A DNA stretch of 64,000 nt from Calothrix sp. 336/3 (GCF_000734895.2 NZ_CP011382.1:6206491-6270490), one strand, 5' to 3'; positions 8,301 to 17,738 are shown, numbered from the stretch's first letter. Made by a program: numbers and translations. Notes: generated by a model from the letters alone, not told the origin.

Positions 8301-9350
8301 ATGACACAAGCAGCAGAACCCATAGGATTGTCTACAAACGATGGCAGCGATCGCAGCTTAGACCGTGACTGTACAACTTTGTCCCGCCATGTTCTCCAAC
8401 AGTTTCAGACTTTTACTCCCGAAGCTCAAGACTTAAGTGCATTAATGAATCGAATTGGGTTAGCAGGTAAGCTAGTTGCCCGTCGATTGAGTCGCGCAGG
8501 GTTGATGGAAGGAGTCTTGGGATTCACAGGAGAATTGAACGTTCAAGGTGAATCTGTGAAAAAGATGGATGTCTATGCCAATGATGTATTTATCTCCGTC
8601 TTTAAGCAAAGTGGTTTGGTCTGTCGCCTTGCTTCTGAGGAAATGGAGAACCCCTATTACATTCCAGAGAATTGCCCCCTAGGCAGATATACACTTCTCT
8701 ATGACCCCATAGATGGTTCATCGAATACAGATACAAACCTTAGCTTAGGGTCAATTTTTGCGATTCGTCAGCAAAAAGGTGAGGACTTAGACCATTCTGC
8801 CTCGGATCTACTCGCATCAGGACGAGAACAAATTGCTGCGGGCTATATTTTGTATGGTCCCAGTACCATGCTGGTATATAGCATTGGGAAAGGAGTACAT
8901 TCTTTCACCCTGGACCCCAGCTTAGGAGAATTTATTCTCACCGAAGAGAATATGCGCATTCCCACCCAAGGTTCTGTGTATAGCGTCAATGAAGGTAACT
9001 TTTGGCAGTGGGAAGAATCCTTCCGAGAATATATCCGCTATGTTCACCGCACAGAAGGCTATAGCGCTCGTTATAGTGGAGCTATGGTTAGTGATATTCA
9101 TCGGGTGTTGGTTCAGGGCGGAGTGTTTCTCTATCCCGGTACAGTACAGAAACCAGAAGGCAAACTACGTTTATTGTATGAATCAGCTCCCCTAGCATTT
9201 TTGATTGAGCAGGCAGGAGGTCGAGCAACTACAGGACATGAGGATATTTTGGATGTCATCCCCAGTAAGTTACACCAACGTACACCTCTGATTATTGGTG
9301 GTCGGGAAGATGTTGCCAAGGTTGAGTCATTTATTCAGAATGGTCATTAA
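8301..9350 (+). CDS. fbp: Class I fructose-1,6-bisphosphatase
   Basis: Hydrolyses fructose 1,6-bisphosphate to fructose 6-phosphate, in gluconeogenesis and hexose recycling through the oxidative pentose phosphate cycle. At 349 residues it is full length. Metal-binding signature DPIDGSSN lies at residues 135-142, and the substrate-site region YSARYSGAMVSDIHR and LYESAPLAFLIEQAGG are present. GGGAGGA lies 8 bases before the ATG. It heads the fbp-zwf-opcA cluster, with a 235-base gap before zwf where Nostoc has tal. Regulation by nitrogen and light is known for this operon elsewhere; I see no clear operator here. Confidence 0.97.
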   Translation: MTQAAEPIGLSTNDGSDRSLDRDCTTLSRHVLQQFQTFTPEAQDLSALMNRIGLAGKLVARRLSRAGLMEGVLGFTGELNVQGESVKKMDVYANDVFISVFKQSGLVCRLASEEMENPYYIPENCPLGRYTLLYDPIDGSSNTDTNLSLGSIFAIRQQKGEDLDHSASDLLASGREQIAAGYILYGPSTMLVYSIGKGVHSFTLDPSLGEFILTEENMRIPTQGSVYSVNEGNFWQWEESFREYIRYVHRTEGYSARYSGAMVSDIHRVLVQGGVFLYPGTVQKPEGKLRLLYESAPLAFLIEQAGGRATTGHEDILDVIPSKLHQRTPLIIGGREDVAKVESFIQNGH

Positions 9351-9585
9351 CAAATCAGCCATTCACCAGCAGTATACGGACTTGTTCCAGTCAAAAGGTT
9401 AAAAGTCTAATCTGCGATCGCCAATATTTGCAAGTCGAAACAAAGCAAAAGCGATTACTAGAAAAGTAGCGATCGCTAACATCAAGAAAGCTTATCAAGA
9501 GTAAAAAAGGATTGATAGAAAGACTCGATGCATCTAGTTTTTCCTATCCAGCATCAAACGCACATACTTTAAATCCCCAATTTCT

Positions 9586-11118
9586 ATGGTTAGTCTGCTA
9601 GAAAATCCCCTACGGGTCGGTCTACAACAGCAAGGAATGCCCGAACCCCAAATTATTGTGATTTTTGGTGCTTCCGGAGACCTTACCTGGCGCAAACTCG
9701 TACCCGCACTCTATAAACTACGCAAAGAACGACGTATTCCTCCTGAAACCTCGATTGTTGGTGTTGCCCGTCGAGACTGGAGTCATGAGTACTTCCGTGA
9801 ACAAATGCGCAAAGGTATGGAAGAAGCTCACGGTGGAGTCCATCCAGAGGAACTGTGGCAAGATTTTTCCCAAGGTCTGTTTTACTGCTCTGGTGATATT
9901 GATAAGCCTGAGAGCTACCAAAAACTCAAAAACCTACTGACCGAACTAGATGCAAAACGGGGAACCAGAGGAAACCGTATGTTTTACCTCTCCGTTGCCC
10001 CCAACTTTTTCCCGGAAGCAATTAAGCAACTGGGAAACGCCAATATGCTGGACGACCCCTACAAACACCGTCTAGTTATTGAAAAACCCTTCGGTCGAGA
10101 CTTAGCATCTGCCCAAAGTCTTAACCAAGTCGTACAAAAGGTCTGCAAGGAAAACCAAGTCTACCGCATTGACCATTACCTTGGTAAGGAAACTGTCCAA
10201 AACCTCCTGGTCTTCCGCTTTGCTAACGCGATTTTTGAACCCCTGTGGAACCGTCGCTTTGTTGACCACGTACAAATTACTGTGGCAGAAACTGTCGGGG
10301 TAGAAGACCGAGCTGGTTATTATGAAAGCTCTGGGGCTTTGCGAGATATGTTGCAAAACCACCTGATGCAGCTATTCTGCCTCACAGCCATGGAAGCACC
10401 TAACTTTATGGATGCAGATAGTATCCGTACAGAGAAGGTGAAAGTACTACAAGCAACTAGGCTTGCAGATGTGAATAATCTTTCTCTTTCAGCAATTCGC
10501 GGTCAATACAGCGCTGGCTGGATGAAAGGGAAACCCGTACCGGGGTATCGAGAAGAACCAGGCGTTAACCCCGCTTCCACCACACCCACCTATGTGGCAA
10601 TGAAGTTTCTCGTAGATAACTGGCGCTGGCAAGGGGTGCCTTTTTACCTGCGTACAGGAAAACGGATGCCGAAAAAGGTGAGCGAAATTTCTATCCATTT
10701 CCGGGAAGTCCCTTCGCGGATGTTCCAATCAGCTGCTACCCAGCAAATTAATCCCAATATCCTGACAATGCGGATTCAACCCAATGAAGGTATCTCCTTG
10801 CGGTTTGATGTGAAAATGCCGGGGGGCGATTTCCGTACCCGTGCAGTGGATATGGATTTCAGTTACGGTTCCTTTGGGATTGCAGCTACTTCCGACGCAT
10901 ACGATCGCCTGTTTTTAGATTGTATGATGGGCGACCAAACCCTATTTACTCGCGGTGATGAAGTAGAAGCAGCTTGGCAAATTGTCACCCCTGCTCTATC
11001 TGTGTGGGATGCACCTGGCGATCCCGCTACGGTTCCTCAGTATGAAGCCGGAACCTGGGAACCTGTAGAAGCAGAGTTATTAATTAACCGTGACGGTCGT
11101 CGTTGGCGCAGACTCTAA
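9586..11118 (+). CDS. zwf: Glucose-6-phosphate 1-dehydrogenase
   Basis: Oxidises glucose 6-phosphate to 6-phosphogluconolactone with NADP+, the entry step of the oxidative pentose phosphate pathway. It supplies NADPH in the dark and in heterocysts. It is 510 residues. The dinucleotide fold starts IVIFGASGDLTWRKL (glycines from residue 28), and the active-site RIDHYLGKE lies at 194-202. The C-terminal domain ends ... RDGRRWRRL. No strong ribosome binding site is visible. It is followed after 129 bases by opcA, whose product activates this enzyme in cyanobacteria. The spacer holds an 80-bp palindromic element. Confidence 0.97.
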   Translation: MVSLLENPLRVGLQQQGMPEPQIIVIFGASGDLTWRKLVPALYKLRKERRIPPETSIVGVARRDWSHEYFREQMRKGMEEAHGGVHPEELWQDFSQGLFYCSGDIDKPESYQKLKNLLTELDAKRGTRGNRMFYLSVAPNFFPEAIKQLGNANMLDDPYKHRLVIEKPFGRDLASAQSLNQVVQKVCKENQVYRIDHYLGKETVQNLLVFRFANAIFEPLWNRRFVDHVQITVAETVGVEDRAGYYESSGALRDMLQNHLMQLFCLTAMEAPNFMDADSIRTEKVKVLQATRLADVNNLSLSAIRGQYSAGWMKGKPVPGYREEPGVNPASTTPTYVAMKFLVDNWRWQGVPFYLRTGKRMPKKVSEISIHFREVPSRMFQSAATQQINPNILTMRIQPNEGISLRFDVKMPGGDFRTRAVDMDFSYGSFGIAATSDAYDRLFLDCMMGDQTLFTRGDEVEAAWQIVTPALSVWDAPGDPATVPQYEAGTWEPVEAELLINRDGRRWRRL

Positions 11119-11127
11119 ACCCTAATG

Positions 11128-11207
11128 ATACCAATTCTGTAGAGACGTTCTGCCAGAGTGTCTTTACCAGAGCATCTTTACCAGAACGTCTATTTTCAAA
11201 TTGGTAT
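11128..11207. repeat. 80-bp MITE-like palindrome in the zwf-opcA spacer
   Basis: The ends are ATACCAATT and AATTGGTAT. Inner arms AGACGTTCTG and CAGAACGTCT also pair. The outer motif is the same as in the element at 23691-23820 and the repeat ending at about 40885. It would fold in the zwf-opcA transcript. Confidence 0.7.
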
Positions 11208-11247
11208 TAGAACATCCACAACCTCCTATTGAAAACCCAAAACCTCT

Positions 11248-12609
11248 ATGGCTACCCAAGCACCGACAATTTTCTCACTCCAAGCCCCAAAGGATGTGTC
11301 TGTAACTGACATTGAAGCTGAATTGGGGCAAATTTGGCAAAGCTACGGTATGGCTGGTGATGACGGTACTTTACCTGCGGCAACACGGGCAACCACTTTT
11401 ACTTTGGTGGTTTATGAACCGGAAGAAACCCAGTACTTATTAGCATCCCTGGGATTTTATAATGGTCCCATTGATGGGATTATTGGACCACAAACTCAAG
11501 TTGCTTTGCGAGAACTGCAAAAAGCTTACGGATTACCTGAAACAGGTAGCACAACTTCAGAAACCTTGGCTGTATTGCGGGAACAAGTTGCGAAACGACG
11601 GGGTGGAGAAGCTGGGGAGAATACGGCAGTTTCTAGCTTAGATGCTAGTAGTCCCCGGATTGCGGATGAAATTGCCCTACGCAACCCTTGCCGGATTATC
11701 ACCTTATTGCCAGTTGCAGGGGAAGATACGGGGGTAAAAGCTCAGGTATCTGCTTACTGTCCGATTCAAAAGCAGTCTTCTAGTACTTTAGTTTGTTGTG
11801 AATATATTGCTCTGACTGGTACTGCTACTGCTTTAGAACGTATTGGTGGGATGATTCCAGCGTTGCTGATTGGTGGTTTACCAAAGTTCCTCTGGTGGAA
11901 AGCTACTCCCGACCCGAATAATGCTCTGTTTAAGCGCCTATCAGGGATTTGCAATAATGTCATTGTGGACTCTTGTAAATTTAATGAAGCGGAGTTAGAT
12001 TTACTCAGCCTGGGAGATTTAGTCAAAGCTGGCATCCCTGTTGCTGATTTAAATTGGCGACGTTTGGCTGGATGGCAAGAGTTGACTGCTCAAGCTTACG
12101 ATGCACCCAACCGACGGGCAGGATTGGCAGAAATTGATAAGGTGAATATTGATTACGAAAAAGGTAATTCTGCCCAGGCTTTATTGTATTTAAGTTGGTT
12201 GGCTAGTCGTCTGAATTGGCATCCGGTTTCTCTGGAAAAAGAAACAGATGATTATGATATTACTCGCATCAAGTTGATGACAAAAAATCAGCGTTGTGTA
12301 GAAGTTGAATTGGCTGGTGTCCCTGTTGCTGATGTGGGTGATATTGCTGGTGATTTGATTGCTTTGCGCTTTGGTTCTACTAATCCAGATGCTGATTGTG
12401 GAACGGTGATTTGTACTGAGACTGGTGGTTGTATGCGGATGGAAACCCAAGGTGGGGCACAATCTGCGGGTTTATTCCAACAGGTGACTTCGATGTCTGA
12501 GCAAAAAGCAGAAGCTTTACTGAGTCAGCAAGTACAACGTTGGGGTCATGAGGCACTTTTTGAGGAAAGTCTCATGGTGACTGGGCAAATTTTGAAATTA
12601 GTTAAGTAG
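11248..12609 (+). CDS. opcA: OpcA, glucose-6-phosphate dehydrogenase assembly/activator protein
   Basis: A 453-residue allosteric activator or assembly factor for G6PDH; cyanobacterial zwf products depend on it, and redox control acts through OpcA. The N-terminal part has a peptidoglycan-binding-1-like module (about residues 66-105: LGFYNGPIDGIIGPQTQVAL). This is followed by the OpcA domain with paired cysteines, for example CPIQKQSSSTLVCC and CGTVICTETGGC. It lies downstream of zwf in the same direction. The end of the gene abuts a hairpin shared with the convergent gene at 12715. Confidence 0.95.
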   Translation: MATQAPTIFSLQAPKDVSVTDIEAELGQIWQSYGMAGDDGTLPAATRATTFTLVVYEPEETQYLLASLGFYNGPIDGIIGPQTQVALRELQKAYGLPETGSTTSETLAVLREQVAKRRGGEAGENTAVSSLDASSPRIADEIALRNPCRIITLLPVAGEDTGVKAQVSAYCPIQKQSSSTLVCCEYIALTGTATALERIGGMIPALLIGGLPKFLWWKATPDPNNALFKRLSGICNNVIVDSCKFNEAELDLLSLGDLVKAGIPVADLNWRRLAGWQELTAQAYDAPNRRAGLAEIDKVNIDYEKGNSAQALLYLSWLASRLNWHPVSLEKETDDYDITRIKLMTKNQRCVEVELAGVPVADVGDIAGDLIALRFGSTNPDADCGTVICTETGGCMRMETQGGAQSAGLFQQVTSMSEQKAEALLSQQVQRWGHEALFEESLMVTGQILKLVK

Positions 12610-12624
12610 TAGGTTTCTCAGGGA

Positions 12625-12653
12625 AAGGTTAAAGTTAATTTACCTTTAACCTT
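12625..12653. terminator. Palindrome between convergent genes
   Basis: A perfect 10-bp inverted repeat AAGGTTAAAG / CTTTAACCTT with a 9-base spacer, extended by outer GTAGGT / ACCTAC. It lies between the stops of opcA (+) and the DUF262 gene (-). There is no T-run, so a bidirectional terminator is only an inference. Confidence 0.5.
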
Positions 12654-12714
12654 CCACCTACAAATTATTGATTTGAGCAATAATCATTCATAAGTTTACA
12701 TTAGGAAATTATGT

Positions 12715-14391
12715 CTAATTTAAGGGGCTTAACCAGATAGTTTTAGCTATATTGAATAAATTCTTAGCTCGCTCCTGAATTTCTGATGCACCCCAACTAG
12801 CCTGCTGAATAATCCAACGGTTTAATTCAATATGAGTATCATCGAGTATAGCTTTCTTCTTGGAAAATGGAAGGTTGCTCAACTCAGAATTATAACTAGT
12901 CAGAGTCAAATTTCCAAATGTATTTAGTAGATTTCCATGAATAGCTTCTGCTTCTGAGCCTAACTCATCTTTCCATTCTGAGTTTAGTGTTTGAGGTAAA
13001 ATATGTTCTATTGTGACTGTGACTTTTGAAAGGTCTACCATTTCTTTATGTTTAAATGATTTTTCTAGCTGACAGAGAATGAAACGAGTGTTACCACGCC
13101 CATATTGTGCATGAGTTCTGAAAGCTGTACCAAATTCATCATCATTAGGAAAGCGACTTCTGCCACTGCCTGAAGATAAAGAACGATGCAACCATTGGAC
13201 ATGATCTGCGTTAGGAAAATTTTTAGACAATTGGATAAATAGTTTGTTGAGGATGTTAGTGGGAACTCCACAAACAGCCCGCCGAACTACAAAAGATTCA
13301 ACCAATCCAAGACATTTTTCTAATTCAACGTTGCTGAGATCACCATTTTGGCGTGCATCAAATAAGCGAAGTAAGAGTGGATAAGAAGTTGTTACTTTCA
13401 GATCTTGAATATTCTCTAAGCAGCAACGAATATTATGGTTTTCTTCCTGAAGAGGCTGTAGAAATCTAGCATAGAATTCTCCAAATCTTTGCATCGATTG
13501 AACTTCTAATTCAACCTCTTTTGTTGACTTCATACTTTTCAGCTTTGCTTTAATCGCTGCATAAATTCCGCCCTGCTTAATATCATCTCCATCTTTCATA
13601 ATGTAGTGACGTAGAAATTCAGTGAGATTAGATTTCAGTGTGTTTTCCATCGGGCTCCAATATGTAGAATAAACCCGTTCCTGCTCGCCACCAGCAGAAA
13701 TTGAATGTCGGAAACACATAAGCATATAATTTCTCACTAAGTCTGCTTGAGTGAGAGGTTCTCCCTTAAAATTTAGACTCTCAAAAATTAAATAGGGATC
13801 GTCACCATCTTCAAGATTTATCATTACAACCTGGAGAGATTGCTCTAGAGTAATTAGCACTTTTTTTGGGTCTACAGCATTGTCATTAGTATCTATACTT
13901 TTGAGCAATTTGTTTTTAAAGAAGTGATAAGCAGCAGCTATCCGAACATCTTTACTAACTAATGGAGTCCTTCGGTCAAGGGCAATGCTACTATATACAT
14001 CCCGATCCATTTGTGTTGGTACAAACTTTAAAGTATCTTCTGGATCACGGAAGCGATTGGTTAGGTAAACTTCTTGGATACGTGAAGCTGTGTTTCCATC
14101 GTCCACACAATCACGCAAAGCACACAGAAGTAAGGAAATTGTTGTGAGACGCTGCTGTCCATCAATTATCAGATACTTACTAACTCCTACAGGTACGCTA
14201 CGTGCTGAAACAGAAACAATTGCACCCATGAAGTGGCTTCTTGCATCTTCAGCTTCATACTGTACCATCAAATCATCCCAGAGTGATTGCCAATTATTTT
14301 CTGTCCAGGTGTATGGACGCTGAAATAGAGGAATGAGATTTTGTTTTTCGCCATTGAAATATTGAATAACTCTAGCAGGTGAAGCTTCCAT
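12715..14391 (-). CDS. DUF262/DUF1524 protein, GmrSD-like putative nuclease
   Basis: A 558-residue protein. The N-terminal DUF262 (ParB-like NTPase) has LFQRPYTW (residues 23-30) and the nucleotide motif DGQQRLTT (about 77-84). The C-terminal DUF1524 has a His-Me finger-like core, TIEHILPQTLNSEW, then GNLLNTFGNLTLTSYNSELS. This architecture is shared by the type IV restriction enzyme GmrSD and the phosphorothioation-sensing SspE. It stands alone: no dnd/ssp, BREX or methylase gene is near. It is convergent with opcA and lies 420 bases from two small transposon derivatives, so acquisition by transfer is plausible but not shown. The domain call is firm; anti-phage function is inference. Confidence 0.85.
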   Translation of the reverse strand: MEASPARVIQYFNGEKQNLIPLFQRPYTWTENNWQSLWDDLMVQYEAEDARSHFMGAIVSVSARSVPVGVSKYLIIDGQQRLTTISLLLCALRDCVDDGNTASRIQEVYLTNRFRDPEDTLKFVPTQMDRDVYSSIALDRRTPLVSKDVRIAAAYHFFKNKLLKSIDTNDNAVDPKKVLITLEQSLQVVMINLEDGDDPYLIFESLNFKGEPLTQADLVRNYMLMCFRHSISAGGEQERVYSTYWSPMENTLKSNLTEFLRHYIMKDGDDIKQGGIYAAIKAKLKSMKSTKEVELEVQSMQRFGEFYARFLQPLQEENHNIRCCLENIQDLKVTTSYPLLLRLFDARQNGDLSNVELEKCLGLVESFVVRRAVCGVPTNILNKLFIQLSKNFPNADHVQWLHRSLSSGSGRSRFPNDDEFGTAFRTHAQYGRGNTRFILCQLEKSFKHKEMVDLSKVTVTIEHILPQTLNSEWKDELGSEAEAIHGNLLNTFGNLTLTSYNSELSNLPFSKKKAILDDTHIELNRWIIQQASWGASEIQERAKNLFNIAKTIWLSPLN

Positions 14392-14813
14392 TCTATGTAT
14401 TCTCTACTGAAAAATTACAATATTTTTGTACTCATTTTCATCTTTTCGAGGCGACTCCTGAGAATAACGAATGCAATAAATAGCAGGACGATAAATCAGG
14501 TAATCAATCAGCTTTGCGACAAATCTATAATTTTGCGGAGATAGAATTGGAAAAAATTTTCTATGCACAAAATTCTTTCTGCAAATTATATTATGATTTT
14601 GTAATGCGTATTTCAGAACATACCTCCTTTATTATACATATGATGCAAGTATAATCACTATCCTGAAGATGATGACCACGAGCATATTGCAGGAACTGAG
14701 GAAAAACTTTTGTTCGTAAAGACAAATCTATGTGTTAAAAGCTCTAGCAGAAAGTAGTTTTTGGGAATTGCTGATTTGAAGTATGAGTTTAGTTTTGTGG
14801 TGCTGTAGCTTAT

Positions 14814-14986
14814 CCCTTTTTTGTCACTCTGGGAAAAGAAAAATCAAAGTCAAATTTTCAACTCTAGATAGAACATGCATTTGAGCGTTTATTTTCTAAC
14901 ACAATGGCTGAAATTATGTTTTTTTAATAAAAGCCTTATGCTGTAAGCATTTCAGACTATTCTCTCCCGAAAGTGACAAATGAGGG
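14814..14986. mobile_element. Non-autonomous MITE 1 (diverged IS701-like ends)
   Basis: A 173-bp unit with terminal inverted repeats starting CCCTTTTTTGTCACT (left) and CCCTCATTTGTCACTTT (right, reverse complement), similar to but diverged from the IS at 39314-40753. There is no coding capacity. The flanks (CTTAT and ATTAC) do not form a clear duplication. Confidence 0.7.
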
Positions 14987-14991
14987 ATTAC

Positions 14992-15161
14992 CCCTCTTTT
15001 GTTACTTTAGGAAGATAATAATCTTAAACCCCTATTTTTACGTCTATTTTCAACAAGGCGATTTAGATGACAAAATTAGGATGCGATCGCACAATCCATT
15101 ATTTTGTTTAGCTTTCAGAGTAGGGACTATCTTTTTCTCTCCTCGTAGTAACAAAAGAGGG
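14992..15161. mobile_element. Non-autonomous MITE 2 with IS701-like ends and 5-bp target duplication
   Basis: A 170-bp unit. Both ends begin CCCTCTTTTGTTACT, identical over 15 bases to the ends of the IS at 39314-40753, and the next ten bases are also similar. It is flanked by the direct repeat ATTAC (14987-14991 and 15162-15166), a 5-bp duplication like that of the IS. It has no coding capacity, so the resident transposase is the obvious mobiliser. Confidence 0.88.
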
Positions 15162-15403
15162 ATTACTTCTGTAAAACAGTATGTAACGGAGCGAAATTTA
15201 GGTAACCTCTCTTGAAGATTAGCATCTGCAAGATTTGTTACTTCAGTTAGTTATACTCAACATGACAACTCGTACCCTAATTCAGCCATGCCATTTTTTG
15301 AGTCTCACCCGATAATCAAGTTGTGATTTATTGCAAGGCGATCGCTAATATTACAACAACTTGCTATGATTTCTGAGTTACTCTAGGAGTTACACTTGTA
15401 CTC

Positions 15404-16825
15404 ATGGGTTTAATTATTGCTGGGGAGCGTAGTGGAGTAGGTAAAACGACGGTCACTTTGACTCTATTAGCTTCTCTGTGTCAGCGATATGGTAAGGGTC
15501 AAGTCCAATCTTTTAAGGTGGGTCCGGATTATATTGACCCTATGTTCCATCGATATGTTACGGGTTTACCCTGTAGAAATTTAGACCCGGTTCTGACTTC
15601 AGAGACTTATGTGAAAAATTGTTTTGAAAATCACTGTCATGGCAGAGATTATGCTGTGGTGGAAGGGGTAATGGGTTTATTTGATGGTATTCCGACTCCA
15701 AAAGAATATGAGCATAGTATAAATAATTTTGCCAGCACTGCACATATAGCTAGGCTCTTAAAATTACCTATATTATTAGTGATTGATTGCAGTCGTTTAT
15801 CGGGTTCGGTGGCAGCGATCGCCCACGGTTATAGTACTTTAGATCCATCTCTGCAAATAGCTGGGGTGGTGTTAAATCGTGTTGGGAGCGATCGCCATCT
15901 CTCTCTGGTGAAAAATGCTCTGGAAGCTTTAAAAATAGAGATTTTGGGGGTGATACGGCGACAGGATGATATTACCATTCCTGACCGTCATCTGGGTTTA
16001 GTGCCTACGGATGAGCTGCCAGAGCTAAATGCTGTCATGGCAAAACTCGCAGAGTTGGGGAATAGCTGTTTCAATTGGGAGAAATTATTGCCACTGCTAC
16101 AAAATTCTGTGGCTCCGATTGAAAATATGACTCCTGAATACCAGAGTATGCCAAAATTCCGGGTTGCCGTTGCCCGCGATCGCGCATTTAATTTTTACTA
16201 CCAAGATAATCTCGATTTATTGACAAAATTCGGTGCAGAGTTAGTTTTTTGGAGTCCCCTGACAGATAAAGAATTACCTGTAAATATCCAAGGAATGTAT
16301 TTTGGTGGGGGGTTCCCAGAGGTATTTGCCCAACAATTAGCACAAAATTTCAGCGCGATCGCCTCCGTGAAACAAGCAATTATTCAGGGAGTTCCTACCA
16401 TTGCTGAATGTGGTGGATTGATGTATTTGTGTGAGGAAATCATTGATTTTCAAGAAAATTCCTGGCAAATGGTCGGGATATTACCGACAAAGGCGATGAT
16501 GGGTAAAGGATTAACTTTAGGTTATCGTCAAGCTGTGACTTTACAAGCAAGTCTATTATTTGATCAGGGAGATATTAGTTATGGACATGAGTTTCACCGT
16601 TCCCATTTAATCTCAGTCAATCATTCTCCGCTTTTTCAAACCTATCGAGCTGATACTGATGAGTTTACTGGATACGAAGGATGGAGTTTAGCTGATAATT
16701 TACATGCTTCCTATATTCACCAGCACTGGGGAGCTGCTATAAAAATTCCCCAAAGGTTTATTGCTGCTATTTCTAATTACCATCATAATCAAGCTGCAAC
16801 TATTACCAATAGGCGGAATTCGTAA
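15404..16825 (+). CDS. cobB/cbiA: Cobyrinic acid a,c-diamide synthase
   Basis: ATP- and glutamine-dependent amidation of the a and c side chains of cobyrinate (or hydrogenobyrinate), a step of B12-type corrinoid synthesis. It is 473 residues. An N-terminal P-loop GERSGVGKT lies at 7-15, with FKVGPDYIDP and EGVMGLFDG following. The C-terminal class I glutamine amidotransferase domain has AECGGLMYL with nucleophile Cys336 and a late EFHRSH. The corrinoid made by this pathway is the likely cofactor of the NrdJ reductase at 2826. The ATG is placed right before the P-loop as in homologues; no strong ribosome binding site. Confidence 0.95.
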   Translation: MGLIIAGERSGVGKTTVTLTLLASLCQRYGKGQVQSFKVGPDYIDPMFHRYVTGLPCRNLDPVLTSETYVKNCFENHCHGRDYAVVEGVMGLFDGIPTPKEYEHSINNFASTAHIARLLKLPILLVIDCSRLSGSVAAIAHGYSTLDPSLQIAGVVLNRVGSDRHLSLVKNALEALKIEILGVIRRQDDITIPDRHLGLVPTDELPELNAVMAKLAELGNSCFNWEKLLPLLQNSVAPIENMTPEYQSMPKFRVAVARDRAFNFYYQDNLDLLTKFGAELVFWSPLTDKELPVNIQGMYFGGGFPEVFAQQLAQNFSAIASVKQAIIQGVPTIAECGGLMYLCEEIIDFQENSWQMVGILPTKAMMGKGLTLGYRQAVTLQASLLFDQGDISYGHEFHRSHLISVNHSPLFQTYRADTDEFTGYEGWSLADNLHASYIHQHWGAAIKIPQRFIAAISNYHHNQAATITNRRNS

Positions 16826-16851
16826 TTTGTAATTTGTAATTCGTAATTCGT

Positions 16852-16929
16852 ACATGATTACCTTGTCGCAAGCGTTTCACACATTTGGAATGGGTGGTTT
16901 ATTTCAGCCAACCTGTACTAGATAATCAG
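16852..16929 (-). repeat. 78-bp dispersed repeat, copy A
   Basis: The reverse complement (CTGATTATCTAGTACAGG ... TTCCAAATGTGTGAAACGC ... GGTAATCATGT) matches 25916-25993 along its whole length with scattered mismatches. It is non-coding and preceded by a short tandem run of TAATT(T/C)G at about 16823-16851. Confidence 0.75.
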
Positions 16930-16999
16930 AAAAAGTTCACTGGTAAATCCATCTTACTACCCCCTACTCATTACTCATTACTCTATCTATATTTCCCTC

Positions 17000-17344
17000 T
17001 TATTTCCATCCTTTTGCTGCTTGTTCTAGAACATAGTTAGAGACATCTTCAATCTCTGCAACAGTTAATTTGTCTTTATAGGCTGACATATTATTTTTAC
17101 CATTAGTGACTATTTCTGTCACTGCGGCGATGGAGTCCATTCCATATTTTTTCAGTGCAGGTAACTTGAGATTTTTACCACGTCTGATGATATTGCTACC
17201 GTTGATATGACATCCTGCACAGTGAAACTCAAATATTTGCTCTCCCCCCTTAACTGTATCAATTGCAAAAACGGCTTTTACTGGGTAAGTTGTCCAAATA
17301 GTCAAGGAAATAATTATCAATATGAGTAGCTTTTTCACTGGCAT
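17000..17344 (-). CDS. Cytochrome c6-like c-type cytochrome
   Basis: A 114-residue lumenal or periplasmic electron carrier. Residues 1-28 are a signal peptide. The haem site CAGCH (about 43-47) and a c6-type remainder follow (GKNLKLPALKKYGMDS, then NMSAYKDKLT with the axial Met, then YVLEQAAKGWK). The layout matches cytochrome c6, which links the b6f complex to photosystem I or oxidase. It departs from classical PetJ in the haem region, so it may be one of the c6-like paralogues (c6B/c6C group) common in heterocystous species. It is a single gene. Confidence 0.88.
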   Translation of the reverse strand: MPVKKLLILIIISLTIWTTYPVKAVFAIDTVKGGEQIFEFHCAGCHINGSNIIRRGKNLKLPALKKYGMDSIAAVTEIVTNGKNNMSAYKDKLTVAEIEDVSNYVLEQAAKGWK

Positions 17345-17738
17345 TATCCTGTTGCTGATTATTCTATTTTCCTACTTTTGGGTACAAAAATATTACCAGA
17401 ATTTATCATTTATTCTTAGAGACGAAGATAGCAGTTTTTTGATTCTTGTTTATGCTCTGTAGATAAGAATCTATTGATTCTGATAGCCTTGATTCGTTCA
17501 GAAGAGTTGAGACAGAACCATCATGATTCTCATTCACTAATTATACTGCTACCAGGGAAACGCATGACTCAATGATTGCAGTAATTGTATCTGTACTTGA
17601 TTAAGGGTAATTTGCTATATTTCTAAATTTCTCTATCTCAGGGAAGTATTTGATTGACGACAGGAGAGAGACAATAGAGGGGGTTAAATAATACCCCATT
17701 GACTTTATCCCATTTAGTTAAATTATTAATTGAGTAAA
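17345..17738. other. Spacer upstream of coiled-coil protein gene
   Basis: An AT-rich divergent intergenic region between the c6-like cytochrome (-) and the coiled-coil protein gene (+). It must hold both promoters; I cannot place them. No gene or repeat recognised. Confidence 0.5.

Larger units (their letters stand above)
14392..15403. other. 1-kb spacer: AT-rich DNA plus two small transposon derivatives
   Basis: No credible coding sequence. 14392-14813 is AT-rich and unassigned. 14814-14986 and 14992-15161 are two adjacent non-autonomous elements, described separately. 15162-15403 leads into cobyrinate diamide synthase and includes a GCGATCGC site. Confidence 0.7.
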
